Positions 1-12,077 are shown, counted from the first letter of the stretch. The stretch: DNA of 64,000 nucleotides from Hymenoscyphus infarciens (GCA_001414345.1 LLCB01000123.1:1-64000), one strand, 5' to 3'. The notes: a model not told the origin generated them from the letters alone. A program made the numbers and translations.

Positions 1-1118
1 AAAGAGTAATTAGCTCTTAAATAATAATACTACTAGCTACTAACCCTACTCTAACTACTAGATATTATAATAGTAAGATAAGTTATATTCTTTATAATAA
101 AAAGATAAATAATACTTTAATTAACCTAATACTATATTAATTACTAACTAAAGACTTAAGATAAGTCTTTTTAAAAGAGGGGGGATATAATAGTATACTA
201 TCCTAGATTATTATATAATAATATTATCTTAAATTATTAGTATTTATAAAACTACTAATACCTTTAAGTAGTGCTAATACCTCTAATACCTCTAGAGCTG
301 AGATTATAAATAACTAATACTTATATAAGTAAAGTACTAAAGGTATTAATATCTAATATTTATATATAAAAGAGATTAAGGTTTAGATATTATATATTTA
401 GCTTTCTAAAGGATTAGAGGTTATATATTTAGCTTTTTAGCTCTTATTATTTAGTATTAGTTATATTAGGTAGAGCTTAGTTATTATTATTATTAGAACT
501 TAGAAGCTTCTAACCTTCTTATATATAGACGTTTATGTTTAGTATAGTAGAGGGATAGTTATTGTTTTCTTTCGTATTAGTGCCTAGTATTTACATATGT
601 CATTCTACTATACGCACTCCTATATGCCTCTACTATAGTTGTGTATATTTCGTGCCGTTATATATTAATCCTAGAAACAATCTTATACTATACTATACTT
701 AATTAAATTAGAATACTATAGTATTACTAAATTAGTAAAAGAGGTTATATAGATATAGTTCTTACTCTTAGAATTAGAGTATAAAAGTAAAGACGTCTTA
801 TAAGTTTAAGTAGGAAGTGATTACTATAAAGCTATATAAATTATAGAAAATCTCGAATTATATTAACATATAAAGTACTTTATATATAAGTAATAATTTA
901 TATATAAAAGAGTAAAGAAGGGTATTATAGAATTATACTACGTATCTATAGGTAAGATACTAGTAGATAGACTAACTAAGATATTAAGAGGTAATAAGTA
1001 TAAGGAGTTTATAAAGCTATTATAGCTTATAAAGTTATCTATTTAGGAAAGTTAAAAGTTAAGAATAGGTAGAGTTATATAGGATAACTGGTTTAGAAAC
1101 TAAATCTCGAATAGGAGG
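1..1118 (+). mobile_element. RIP-degraded Ty1/copia retrotransposon, 3' part
   Basis: The block is extremely AT-rich and full of TAG/TAA, unlike the balanced composition after about 1.3 kb. Read in frame with stops ignored, 830-1025 still shows the C-terminal copia RNase H signature: a degraded DNQAAI-x-L-x-ENPE stretch, then a degraded KHIDIRYHFIRE stretch (about 865-905), then VKKGIIELYYVS, then a degraded DMLADGLTK-like stretch ending in KEFIKLL and a stop at 1023-1025. The CpA-to-TpA type changes that created the stops are what RIP leaves in ascomycetes. The left part of the element lies outside the window. A purine tract (about 1113-1118) precedes the putative LTR. No intact open frame remains, so it cannot be autonomous. 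A short inverted repeat (TATAGTAGAGG at 543-553 and its complement at 627-637) lies inside and may be chance in such AT-rich DNA. Confidence 0.8.
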
Positions 1119-1294
1119 TGTATTATTATATTAGATATTTACTCTTATAATAGCTACTTAATTAGGGTTAGCTTACTCTTAGGGTACTTATACTCCCTCC
1201 TATGCACAGTAGATAGTTCTCTCCTTATAGTAATTAATACCTAATTCTCTACTCTATACTTTTGAATGCCTATAACACTTCCCTTGACCTTACA
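1119..1294 (+). repeat. Putative 3' LTR of the copia relic
   Basis: Directly after the polypurine tract AGGAGG the sequence starts TGTATTATTATA and the AT-rich character fades near 1294, where TTACA gives a plausible CA end. TG...CA borders and the place after RNase H fit a copia LTR of about 176 bp. The end is a guess because the 5' LTR and target duplication are not in the window. Confidence 0.45.
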
Positions 1295-1831
1295 CCTGTA
1301 ATAGTATTTAGGTGTATCCATTGTAATGCTTTAAGAGCTGACGATGAAACATCGTTTGCCTACATGTTTCTTTTGTCAACCTAATGACCCCGGAAGGCGC
1401 GGCACCATGGGAGTCAGTTGAGACAGGCTCAATTGTAACCACCAAAGATTAAGCTTTACAGGAGTTGCTTAAGATTAGGAATATATTAAGTCTGGTGCAT
1501 GATATGACAACTACACACAGAATACAATACTGAGTTTTACCTTGTTGTCTCTAGACACCACTTGCCTTGTAGGAACAAAACAGCTCATCATCCTCCAAGG
1601 GTATCTGTGTTGCCCCGTCTCTAGGATGTGAAAGCTGTTGTTTAGTATACCGCACCTGTAAAACTCTCAATCCTACCTAATGACAGCGTCTTAGTATTGA
1701 GTAGGAGATGATAGGTTTGACAAAAATGCATACCTGTACAAATCCAAGTGGCAAAGTAGTAAAATGTGTTCTGCAGCTAATGATGATTACTGCATGGTTA
1801 ATCTAAATTTACTTCAGTTGCCATGAAATTC
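1295..1831. other. Intergenic, no gene seen
   Basis: Composition returns to genome-normal here. I see no credible open frame, RNA gene or repeat; it separates the RIP-affected element from the decayed gene that follows. Confidence 0.5.
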
Positions 1832-3792
1832 TTATCGGTAGACAATGTAAGTACTAACCCGGAAATTCCACCAGTTTACCAAATCTCTTCGGTCATTCCA
1901 GAGAACCCTCGAAGTTTCAGGCTGAATGCCATCAACGTATGTTTGAAGTTCCAGCAAGTTCTTACCTAAGAAGGGGAAATCAGTCGACACATGATGGTTA
2001 GACGGCTCCTCTACCTCGATGAATTCATACACGCGATGGCTCTCTTCACTGTCCCAGCTTTGACCGCACAAGGTTGGGAGTAAGGGATCAGGGTATTCTT
2101 TTGGTATGTGACAACGGGTTCGAGTTACATCAGCGAATTAGCGACGCGAACGATAATCTTGTGCGAAGATCAAACGATAGGACAATAGTACCTCCCTGTA
2201 AAACGATGTGGCATCTTCGATAACCCCTCCTCGCAGGACACTGTCTATTGTGATAGCTGAGTCGCAGAATAATCTGGACAATTAGCGTTGAAGTTGCTGC
2301 CTTTCTCATGGGTGGTGACCTTACTGAGAGAACAACGAAGGTTCTTTGCAACAGCACACCAAGAGACAGAGAGATGGTAGTCGGAATACCCGTAGAACCT
2401 TCCCTAACCGATCAAATTCCAGATGGAGGCTCAAAGAGTCTATCCATTCAATATTTATCGAGGCAACCTTGCGTTGTGTGTGAAAGCACACCAATGACGG
2501 TTTGTCTCTGGGGCTTCTGGGACCTCCCGAGTCCGTTGCAGCTAATAACCGGCTACTTTCAGGTATTATTTTACCAAAACTCCCGAGTAGTGTATGGAAC
2601 GGCTGATCGTTGTTCTCTAAACTTTGCTCAAAACATGTGAACGTTTTACGCCTATATCGAAACCTTCCCAAAGAAGACGAGAAACTGGTTTCGTACGGAT
2701 TCACAATCTGTAGTTTTGCTTGGTTCGGTGGAACGCTCGGGACATACAGAGTGCCTGTATATTTAGAGTTAGCTAAATTCTCCAATTGAGTAGGGAGACC
2801 ATACTTATCCATCCAACAGCTGAAAATATAAGTTGATTTGCTTGAGATCGCTCCTCCAAGTGACAGAGAGTTCAGTCCTTGTAGATTTGAAGAAGTTTCA
2901 AAATATGTTGAACGAGAATTGCTCCAATGGTCAGTCAACTTGAGAAGCTTGACTAGAGTTTCGAAGAAATGAACTACAATTGTCTGATATGACTGTGCTT
3001 ATTTCCATGACTAAATTATTGACTAAGCAATTCTTCCAACCCAATTGACGTAATGGGGAAAAAATGGAAAGGAAATTGTTTATGAAATAGATCAAGAAAA
3101 AACAGGACACCCTTGACTCATCATCCGTATATTGCAGAAAGTCGCTGTTATACAACGTATCAACAATATCCGTTAACGCGAAATTGCGTTCCCTGAGCAC
3201 CCGAAGGATCGTACTGAGCAAGCAAAAAGCCACGGCTATGTCTTGATCGCAAGGTGTTTCTACGGGAGGATTGATATTTTTCAAAACGGGACTAAAAAGG
3301 GAACCCCAAGGCTCTCGAATTTTGAAGTCTAGAAATGCGGTGTACCATTTGCAAATAGATTGGAAAACTTCAGATTTGGGAACGATAGGTAAACCAAAAA
3401 GCTCGGTAAGAAACGCGTCGTGAGCATTCGTGATCAGAGGTGCTGCGGGACGTTCCAGTATGACTGGTCGATTTTCTCTCGGTCTCCCTAAATTACACGT
3501 TATTTTGACCGTCACAATAGCTTTGAAAACTAACTTACACCTTGCAACGAAGTTGACTGACCAGTGCGAGACAACTGTTCTGATGCTCGAGGCCTTGATA
3601 CTTGTTCTTGAAGAATCTGCCTATCAAAAGTAAGCTGGCAGTCCACGATATGGGCCATACAGGAATGAGCACATAGAATTGGTACCCCCAAAACCACGAG
3701 TGTTCTCTTGGTCGTGGTACTAAACTCTCTGGATCGCGAGGAAGGTTGCTCTGATTATTCAATTCAATATCATGCCGTTCAGAACGCTCCAT
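1832..3792 (-). pseudogene. Broken gene of a fungus-specific membrane-protein family
   Basis: I reconstruct exon 1 from the ATG at 3792 to 3539, a GTAAGT intron (3484-3538), exon 2 from 3483, a GTAAGG intron with a GCTAATT branch (2274-2324), and a last part from 2273 to about 1832. The first exon has a hydrophobic stretch (WFWGYQFYVLIPVWPISW, about residues 33-50) typical of a membrane anchor. Later motifs include WMDKYGLPTQLE, TDSGGPRSPRDKPSLVCFH, SIEWIDSLSLHLEFDR-like text, YREVLLSYRLIFAQD and LWNDRRDLVNWW, which I associate with a family of uncharacterised ascomycete proteins. Two lesions break it: a tandem TGAC duplication (2930-2937) shifts the frame between SQVD and HWSNSRSTYFE, and an in-frame TAA lies at 2138-2140 after DYRSRR. 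The C-terminal membrane segment expected after LVNWWNF is not visible. Function unknown. If the shift were an assembly error the gene would still have the TAA. Confidence 0.65.
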
Positions 3793-5863
3793 ATTAAAAG
3801 GGAGAATCCCATTTCTAGGAGGCTAAATCGATTCAAGCATAGATCTCCTCCCACGGATGGGTATAAGGGGGGAATCGTTTGGTTAAGAGGCTCGTGTAAC
3901 ACTTGCCGCCCCATTGACCACTTGCCTGCCGCCGAAGCAGGAGTGTCTCATGCATAAAACAGTACTATCCACTGCCTTCATATGAGGCTTTGAAAGTGGT
4001 TGCTTGACCGCGTGGCGTTCGTGGCATAGCTATCTGGGCCACTAAGCAGCACCCTCACGACACACACCCCAACCGAACTTCAATTTGGGATGGGTTATGG
4101 GTTGCTGACAAGGCAGGCGATTCAACAGCCTCATTTTTGTACGCCCACTAGACATGGCTTTATATGCAGCCAAAAAATCGGACAATCCGGTAGGGCTCCC
4201 TTTGCTCGCAGTTCTCTGTTGCCTGTTGGACAATGCTTGAGGGAGAAGCAATTAGTTCAGTGAACCGCAGTCCTTTGATGTGCTTTGAATGGCGATTGAG
4301 AGAAATAGACACATGAAGTGTAAGCTTTCTCCAGATATGCTACTCGCCCTATCTCCAGTTTCTTAGCTAGCTAGCAAAAAGAAAGCCATCGGACCCCGCT
4401 CACCGCTGCATTTAAAAGGAACACCGAACGATGACCCTTACAGCCACCACCAAATGCGTGTTTCTGAATGAGGGATGAAATCCCCGATTGTTTGTATATG
4501 ATCCAAGTCGAAAAGAATGATGAAACGAAGTGGATTGGAGTGGCTGACAGGTAGATTGATGGTTGGTGGGCTGCGTGGTCGCCACAGGGTGTGTGCTCAG
4601 GGCAGGTCCCCACTATAATTAGCGAGACTCCCCCCTTATACTTCTACCTCAACCATTGGATGATAGAAACCACGAAGTAACAATTTAGCAATACGATGCG
4701 CTCCGTTTGACTACCTTTGAGGTGGGGCTTATCTGTGATTCTTATTTAGCAACTCTCTGTTTTCTTGTTTTCTCTTACCAAATGCTCACGCTTCACGAGG
4801 ATGGGAAAAGGTACCCGTGACTTACTGATTTTCGGCACTGTTTTATTCATCAAGATGGCCATAAATTTGCTATCCGATTGATTTTTATCTCGTTTGAGCA
4901 TCAATGACTTGTAGTTGTGTGAATTGTGTGATCTCAATCGTATATGCAGTTCCAAACACGACTCAAGATCCTTGAATTGCAGCAAGAAGAGCTGAAAGTT
5001 TCTGCAGCCTGGTAGTTCACGTGTCAAAGTTGCTTTTATTGTACGGCTCCTGGGCTACGCAAAATTGTTTTAGATGAGGAAGAATATAAACTTTTAGTTT
5101 TTCAAACTTATACCTAGCTAGTAGTAGCTTAATCTAAAGCTTACCAACTGACAAAGAAAATTTTGGCACTTCGTTATCCAGCAACCTCTGTAAAGAATCC
5201 ATCCGATGCACCGACATTTTTGACGAATAACCTATTTCATCACTACGCGAAACTACACGAACGCTGAATGTCTATGGAATTAAATCTAGAGCATGCGAGT
5301 AGTCAGAAACCGAAATCTCCCTTCCCTAAATTATGTTCACATACAACCTCCTGTAGTGGAATTCCCGAGACCAGGCAGAAAATGGAACAGGTTCAATTCT
5401 CCATCAACGTACCGGATCTCTATTCGAGTATTTTAAGGCCTAGTTGGTTATATTATTCAATTTCGATATTTTGGCATTCCAAAACAGTAAGGTTATCATG
5501 AAAACATAGTATTATCAACCAGTCTTCGGATGCAGTTGTTCCTCCAAACCTGACCGTCAGTAACTGGTTACTGGAGTACACGGTGGGGAAGCCTGGGTCC
5601 ATCAAAGAGGCAATCGAGCAACGCTGGAATTAGGTGAGGAAAAAGTGCTTGTTTTAGCATCTATATAAGTTGGAAAAAGAACTCACTGTCCGCTTATTAA
5701 GTAAAGCCGATTATAAAGGCTATCTATTTGCTACTATTCTTAAACATTTTGAGTTAGTAGTTAATTTATTATACATTATTTGGGTGTTTTTAGTGAACAA
5801 CAAGCACTACGCTCGGACCTGACGGACCCAGGGTTCGCATATCTTCACAACGATTTGAGTTTT
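3793..5863. other. Intergenic, no supported gene
   Basis: About 2 kb with only short unrelated open frames on both strands. A minus-strand frame near 4746-5027 has a charged, helical-looking composition and could be a relic, but I cannot assign it. No RNA gene is recognised. Confidence 0.4.
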
Positions 5864-6126
5864 GCTAAATCCCCTGATCCTTTTGACTAAATCGCCTAAT
5901 CTAACTAAATTAGGACATTTTCCGGTCGCGAACACTACCAAAGAACAAAATCATATATCACTAACCCTTATCCCTAGCCCTAACCCACACCCGATCCCTA
6001 ACCCTAACTAACCCTAACTAACCCTACTATCCCTTAGAATAGATAATTAGTATTATACGCGCGTAATAGGAGTGCCTAATCGGGTTAGAGTCAGGCGATT
6101 TAGTCAAAAGGGTCAGGGGATTTAGC
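5864..6126. mobile_element. MITE-like element with long TIRs and telomere-like core
   Basis: The left arm (5864-5905) and the complement of the right arm (6084-6126) match over about 42 bp with few differences: GCTAAATCCCCTGA then CCTTTTGACTAAATCGCCT and CTAAC. A weaker match continues inward (an ATTAGG-x-CA stretch in both arms), so the arms may reach about 70 bp. The element is about 263 bp and has no coding capacity. The core carries CCCTAA-type repeats and a near-palindrome around ACGCGCG (about 6058-6064). No clear target-site duplication is seen. Confidence 0.7.
5961..6027 (-). repeat. Interstitial telomere-like TTAGGG repeats
   Basis: On the plus strand this stretch is a run of CTAACCCT, CCCTAGCCCTAAC and several CTAACTAACCCTAA units, i.e. 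degenerate copies of the fungal telomere repeat TTAGGG read on the minus strand. It lies inside the inverted-repeat element and is not at a contig end. Confidence 0.75.
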
Positions 6127-6869
6127 TGAAGCCAACGATTTCCCTAAAAAACCCCATTGAGTATTAAGTAGTAGCCGGGCTACTAGAACCTACACAGCGA
6201 CATGCAACAAATTTAGTTGCATATTTCGCTGGTTGTGGAGCCTCATTTGTGCATGGGTGATTGGCCGACCACCTTCTATGATTCAGAAAAGTAAGTATTA
6301 GATTTACTTGGGTTGAACAAATTTACTTAAATTACAAACGACTTCATTCTTCCAATCACAAAATGAAGAATACAGGCCCCCAAGCAGACCTGTGTGAGTA
6401 ATTTTCTAACAACCCAAGTAGAAGAGCCATTACAATCAATTTAAAAAAAAGTGCGTGTGAGAGCCGATACAGAGTTGGATGTTTCTATTCTGGTTATTGG
6501 ACCTTCTATGTGCACGCTCTATTTGACATGCCACCCTAAGTGGACTCTTTCTAGCTTCCGTTGTACATTATTGGTACATATCATATCCTCCAGATACCTC
6601 GGGTATCCGCTATTCCTACAAGCTCTCCTTCTCTGCAAGGGAAGGTTCCTCCTTCCATGCCATGTTCCGGAGTAAGTCCAACAAAACTGCCCGTGATAAT
6701 CTTACACCCTTTCTTTTCTTCTGCCTCATTATATTGCTCCTTGCGATTCGGATCTTTTCGTTATCACCTTGTATAGGTCGTCCCTAAAGGTGTTTTATCG
6801 TTTTCGAAAATTTCGATCGCCAGCCTCCATCCCCTCGTTCAATCATATCCTGTGCCCCAAATCTCGAAC
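6127..6869. other. Intergenic, no gene seen
   Basis: Contains no convincing frame. The part after about 6680 is C- and T-rich and probably serves as the 3' region of the minus-strand gene that ends at 6870. Confidence 0.4.
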
Positions 6870-7474
6870 TCATTCAATCTGCGCCGCTCCCCCAGAAGGC
6901 GACACAGGCTCCCCCGCCTTCCTCGCAGTCGAACTCCCATCCTCCCAAAACTCCACATCGCCATCCTCACTCAGCGTCCCTTTTTTAACAATCTGCCCCC
7001 GTTCCCGCATCAGGTCTTCAATCGTAATATCTCTGTCTCCGAAAATCTAATCCCATCATCAGCACCGATCCGCATATATCAAAAGGAAGAATGAAGGGAA
7101 CATACATTCAAATGATCACTAATCACATGTCGATTCTTACACTCCGGACAAGTAATAAGAACACTGCCCTTATGGTAACCCTGCTTGGAAACCAGATGTG
7201 TGGATCGCGTGGAGCAGGGTGTACATGTGAATGTCATTTCGTAGGTTGGTTTTGTAGGCGGTGGTGCCTTTGGAGGGACTTTGAATTGCGGACGGGGGAT
7301 TGTGGTTGCTGGACGTTTGGTTGTGGTGGAGTTTGGTATCGGGGGGTTGGATTGGGAATAGAATCGTGAGGTGGAAAATAGCGCGAGGGCTCGACGCTGG
7401 ATAGGGAGGACTCGAGATGTGAGGGGCCTTCTCGATACGGCCCTTAGGGCGGAGAATATGTTGGAGGGCGGCAT
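6870..7474 (-). CDS. zim17: Zim17/Tim15-type mitochondrial zinc-finger chaperone
   Basis: Two exons: 7106-7474 and 6870-7046, joined over a GTATGT...AG intron (7047-7105), about 181 aa. The ATG at 7474 opens a basic, Ser/Arg-rich stretch (residues 1-45) fitting a mitochondrial presequence. After a Pro-rich linker comes the DNL zinc finger: FTCTPCSTRS gives the first CxxC, ITCPECKNRHVISDHLN the second, followed across the intron by IFGD and IEDLMRERGQ. The family (yeast Zim17/Hep1, human DNLZ) is a matrix co-chaperone that keeps mitochondrial Hsp70 soluble and supports protein import. A GTG-initiated extension upstream is open but not credible in a fungus. It is head-to-head with cullin-3, sharing about 580 bp upstream. 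Confidence 0.9.
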
Positions 7475-8058
7475 TGTTGTGATGTTGATGTTCTGAAATA
7501 ATTTCTTCTTTGCTCTCAAGAGCAGCCTGACCGGGTATCTAGTAGGCACTGGGGTGTGTTTATTGAATTCTGGTGTAGATCACGTGGACTGCTTATTTAG
7601 CAGCGTTTTATCGCATTCACGACCGCTGCCTCGGGGCGGTGTATTGAGTTTTGGCAGAATAACAGCCGAGGTTCATCCGATTCAGCGCCATATGAGTATA
7701 TGAGACGAGGCTTGGATTCACCATCGTCCACTCTCGAGAGAATCAGAAACAAATCCCGACTCACCACGCCAAAGACGCCGCCTTTGCCAATCCTCGCAGT
7801 TCTAAGACGCAGTGAATCCGCGGCTGTAAATTGTGTGTGTCTTTGAATTTCGCATCGCATCCTAGACACGAGCTCGGCGACACAGCAACAGCAACAGCAG
7901 CCTTCCCCACCCCCACCAAGACCAAACAACCTCGATCTCGAGCTACTCGTACGCATTTTATATCCTCACTCGCCTTGCAGCTGGCGCAACGGTTTGATTT
8001 CCTGCAATACACACATCTCACTCTTACGCTCTCGCATCAGACGTAGCGGCAAGCAGAG
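7475..8058. promoter_or_regulatory. Shared upstream region of zim17 and cul3
   Basis: The 584 bp between two divergent start codons hold CT-rich tracts, notably before 8059, and CAACAGCAACAGCAAC-type triplets near 7885. Short frames here are not supported as genes. The region must contain both promoters; no specific factor site was identified. Confidence 0.5.
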
Positions 8059-10952
8059 ATGCTTCAGGGTGCGGGTGGTCGCGGTCGTGGCAGAATTCGG
8101 CCACCACGTCGAGTAAGTACTGGAGTCTTCTTCAACCTCCCTCACCTTCGCGCGCTTTCTTAGCTCACTCCCAACTTGCACCGTTTCATTTTGTCTGACT
8201 ACTTTCTTCAATTTCCTTTCAACCACCCCCCTCCTCAAACGTCGTGTATCACAACTCCACCCTACCTCCCCAAGTCGTAATGGCGCCTCCCTCCTCTTTC
8301 GACGATGCCATCGCAAGAACGTTGCACCTAAGTCAAGGCACTTTGGCCAACCATCTTGCTATGATTCCTCATCATGTTGGTGTTTGCGCATCTCCTTTCC
8401 ACCACCTCGGACTTTGTAACTGACCATCATCTTCTATAGTCTGCCGGGGCATTCGGTGAAAATGGCGATTTCGAGGCCATGTGGGATATCCTAAGTTCAG
8501 CTTTACGCGAGATCCATGAGAAGAATGCTTCGAAGCTTTCTTTTGAACAACTATACCGCGCATCGTACAAGATCGTTCTGAAGAAACAAGGCGACCGACT
8601 ATATGACCGAGTTAAGGAGTTCGAGGAACAGTGGTTTGGTAGTCAGGTTATGCCAACGATCCGGAAACTTATCACCAACAACCTTGTCAATATTACAGTC
8701 GGAGGAGTCTCTGGTACAACCGCCAACGAGCGAAGACTCACGGGGGAGGAATTTCTGAAAGGTCTCAAGGCGTCTTGGGAAGATCACATTACGGTCATGA
8801 ACATGACTACCGATGTTCTCATGTATATGGACCGGGTCTACTGTGCAGACAATCGGAAAGCCTCCATATTCACTACCGCGATGGGTTTATTCCGCGACCA
8901 CATTTTGCGATCACCTTTGTCAACGGCTGACTCAAATATTATCACCTTCGACATCCTCAACTCTGTTATTCTGGACCAAATCGCAATGGAGAGACAGGAT
9001 GATGTAATCAACAAGCATCTCATTCGATCTTGTATTTACATGCTGGAGGGCCTTTACGAAACCGACGAGGAGAAGGAAGAGGATAAACTATATCTCACAA
9101 GTTTCGAGCCCGCGTTTTTGCAGGCAAGCAGAAGCTTCTATGCCCAGGAGTGTGTCGCTCTTCTTCGAGAGTCGACAGCCAGCGATTGGCTACGGAAGAC
9201 GAAGAAGCGCTTGGCTGAGGAAGAGGCGCGCTGTCAAACCACCATCTCAACGCTGACTAAAGCCAAAATTACTCAAGTTGTTGAGCAAGAATTGATCAGC
9301 AGTCACCTTCCGGAATTCTTGGCAATGGAAGGCAGTGGTTTACAAGCCATGATCGAGAATGATCGTTATGGAGATCTGGCGACTCTGTATGAGTTGATTT
9401 CTCGAGTGGATGCCAAGAAGACACCTTTGAGGCACGCAATTCAGTCCCGTGTCGTCGCTCTTGGTCTTGAGATTAATAAAATAATCCAGGAAACAGATTT
9501 CTCCGCAGTGGCGGCTGAAGAGGGCGAAGCTGGAGAGGGCCCATCGAAGCCCGCCAAGAAAAATCAGGGCTCGGCCATGACTACTGGTGCACTCAAATGG
9601 GTCGAGGAAGTCTTGAGATTGAAGGACAAGTTCGACAGAATGTCGAGCGAGTGCTTCAATAGCGACTTGTTACTTCAAACCTCTATCACCAAGAGCTTTT
9701 CGGAGTTTATCAATCAATTCCCTCGTTGCTCGGAATATGTTTCGCTCTTTATCGATGACAACCTCAGACGTGGAATCAAGGGCAAGACGGAAGCTGAAGT
9801 CGACGTTTTGTTGGATAAGGCAGTCACGTTCATTCGTTACATCCAGGACAGAGATATGTTTGAGCGATACTACAAGAAGCATCTTGCTCGCCGATTGCTC
9901 CAAGGAAAATCCGAGAGTTCTGAGGTTGAGAAGCAGATGATCTCAAGAATGAAATTGGAGATCGGCAATACTTTCACCAGCAAATTGGAAGGCATGTTCA
10001 AAGACATGGCCATGTCTGAAGAACTCACAGCCGGTTATCAAAATCACATCCGGAGTCTTGGTGATTTGGATAGAAAGCAAATCGACCTTAATATCAATGT
10101 GCTCACAACCAACAATTGGCCTACAGAGTCGATGGGCGGAGGGAGCGCAGAGAAGGAAGAGGGCCGGAAGTCTTGCCATTGGCCACCAGAGATCACCACC
10201 CTCCAGGAGTCTTTCAAATCATACTATTTGAAGGAGCGAAATGGAAGAATGCTGACCTGGTTGGGTTTCCAAGGAAATGCCGACATCAGAATGGAATTTC
10301 CCAACTTACCCGGAAAGAGTAATGTTGCACGTCGATTTGAACTCAATGTTCCGACATATGGCATGATTATTTTGTTGCTTTTCAATGATCTTGCACCGGG
10401 TCAGTCAATCTCCTTCGAGGAAATTCAAGAGCGAACCAATATCCCGACCAACGACTTGATGAAGTCTCTATACACCTTGTCGGTCCATACAAAAGCGAAA
10501 GTCCTGAACAAACATCCTGCGGACAAGGCGCACCCGAAACCTGGGGATAGTTTTAGTTATAATGCTACATTTTTTAGCAAGGGATTCAAGATCAAGGCAC
10601 CTGTGATCTCTGGCAGCAACGCCAACAAGGTGGAAGGCGAGGTGGAGCGAAAGGTAACCGAGGAAGAGAACGACAAGCATCGTAGCATGGTCATCGATGC
10701 TGTCATGGTCCGAACAATGAAGTAAGTGAAAGCTATCTTGTGATATTTCGACCAAGTACTAATCATTCTTTCTGTAGGGCCCGACAGACTTTGACTCATC
10801 AACTCCTCTTCAGTGAGGTAATTCAGCAGTTAACAACACGGTTCAAGCCCGATATCGCGATGATGAAGAAGCGTGTTGATAGCTTGATCGATAAGGAGTA
10901 CTTGGAGCGCATAGAAGATGCAGCAGCACCAACTTATCGATACCTCGCATAG
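8059..10952 (+). CDS. cul3: Cullin-3, scaffold of BTB-type ubiquitin ligases
   Basis: I read exon 1 as 8059-8112 (a short Gly/Arg leader ending RIRPPRR), a long 5' intron to 8439, exon 2 8440-10721, a 56-bp intron and exon 3 10778-10952, about 836 aa. The N-terminal cullin repeats start at AMWDILSSALREIHEKNASKLSFEQLYRASYKIVLKK-like text. The cullin homology region includes DRDMFERYYKKHLARRLL and LEGMFKDM. The C-terminal winged helix ends YLERIEDAAAPTYRYLA, the usual cullin terminus. The NEDD8 acceptor lysine is in VRTMKARQTLTH, and its codon is split AA|G by the last intron. The protein bridges RBX1/E2 to BTB substrate adaptors. An alternative first exon from the ATG at 8281, spliced at 8375 with a GTTGGT donor, is also open and in phase, so the exact N-terminus is uncertain; the Gly/Arg leader resembles other fungal Cul3 proteins. 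Confidence 0.93.
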
Positions 10953-11654
10953 AGTGCGTTGGGATTGACGGGCTTTGCTGCTTTTTCATTTACTTTGATG
11001 ATTGCCTTCTTTCAGCGAAAGTCATAGCTTGCGATTGTGAAATCTGGGAGGTTGGGGCAAATACTTTGTAATGAGATCTCTTTTTTCTTCCTCTTCTCGG
11101 GCGAAAAACAAAATATGGTTGGAGTTTGTGGTTCTGTGGTTCCATTAGCATGGTAGTTAGGACATTTGCAAATATGGGACAAGGCGTTGAGGATTGATGA
11201 ATGAATAATGGCTTTTCTTGAGGAGTCTTTCTAGGAAGGAAGGAATTGCCTCGGTTACATAGAGATCCGTAGATGAGGAAATACAAGAGCGCATTTTTCC
11301 TCCTGGGATTTTGTGTGATTTGTTGGTGTAATTTTTTCTTTGTGGATGTTTTTGGATTATTGACAAGTAACTCATGGCTTACATATTATCCGCTTACTCG
11401 CTCGCAACGAGGTGGGGGCCAAAAACACCGTGGGTGAGCTATAGGTTACTTGTAGCTTACTCGCCAATTGGATTGACACATTACGCTTGAGTACCTCATG
11501 AGTCACGAGGTCGTCAAGAAATTGTCTTGGAGACAAGTATCTGAATCAAGATATCTATATGCTGCTAACTGGTGCAGACAGGACGTTGTACAAGTAGGAG
11601 GAGGCAGCCTGGTTGTCCAACGATAAGAGTGAGAGGTAACACTCAGGAGGGTGT
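10953..11654. other. cul3 3' region and intergenic DNA
   Basis: The T-rich stretch after the cul3 stop is probably its 3' UTR. The rest has only short frames and no recognised element. Confidence 0.4.
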
Positions 11655-11820
11655 CAAATTGAAATTTGCAGTAGATAGCTTGTTGTTCTTACTTCGATTG
11701 CTAAATACTCTAGGACAACTGAATTTGATTGTTCTAAAACACCTAGATTAATATCTTGAATGGCCCTAGATACTTTGAATAATTGCTTTGGTGCGAACTC
11801 GGGGTATTTGTCGGTTATAG
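11655..11820. repeat. Degenerate copy of the CAGTAAATA-type MITE (copy D)
   Basis: The stretch GTCAAATTGAAATTTGCAG followed by TAGATA resembles the element's terminal repeat, and 11700-11800 parallels the interior of the copy at 23.4 kb, sharing TTGTTCTAAAACA, AATAT and GAATAATT blocks in the same order. The right end is indistinct. It is an old copy. Confidence 0.45.
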
Positions 11821-12077
11821 CCAAAGTTGTTTTCGGGTTTGCTACTTGCTATAGCAAGTATCTCCCAGAGATCACTGATCATAGGACATAGTTGAAATCA
11901 CACGCTAAAACAAGAGGCACGCATGTTGGAGAAAAGCAAATATTCCGTTGCTTGCAAATATCATACCATCATGGCCCATTTCCCATCACAACCAGGAAAC
12001 TCAAGAACCGAATCCCATACCCATCCCATCCCAACCATCATGCCATAACATCGTTACCCCTCATTCCCAACAGAGTC

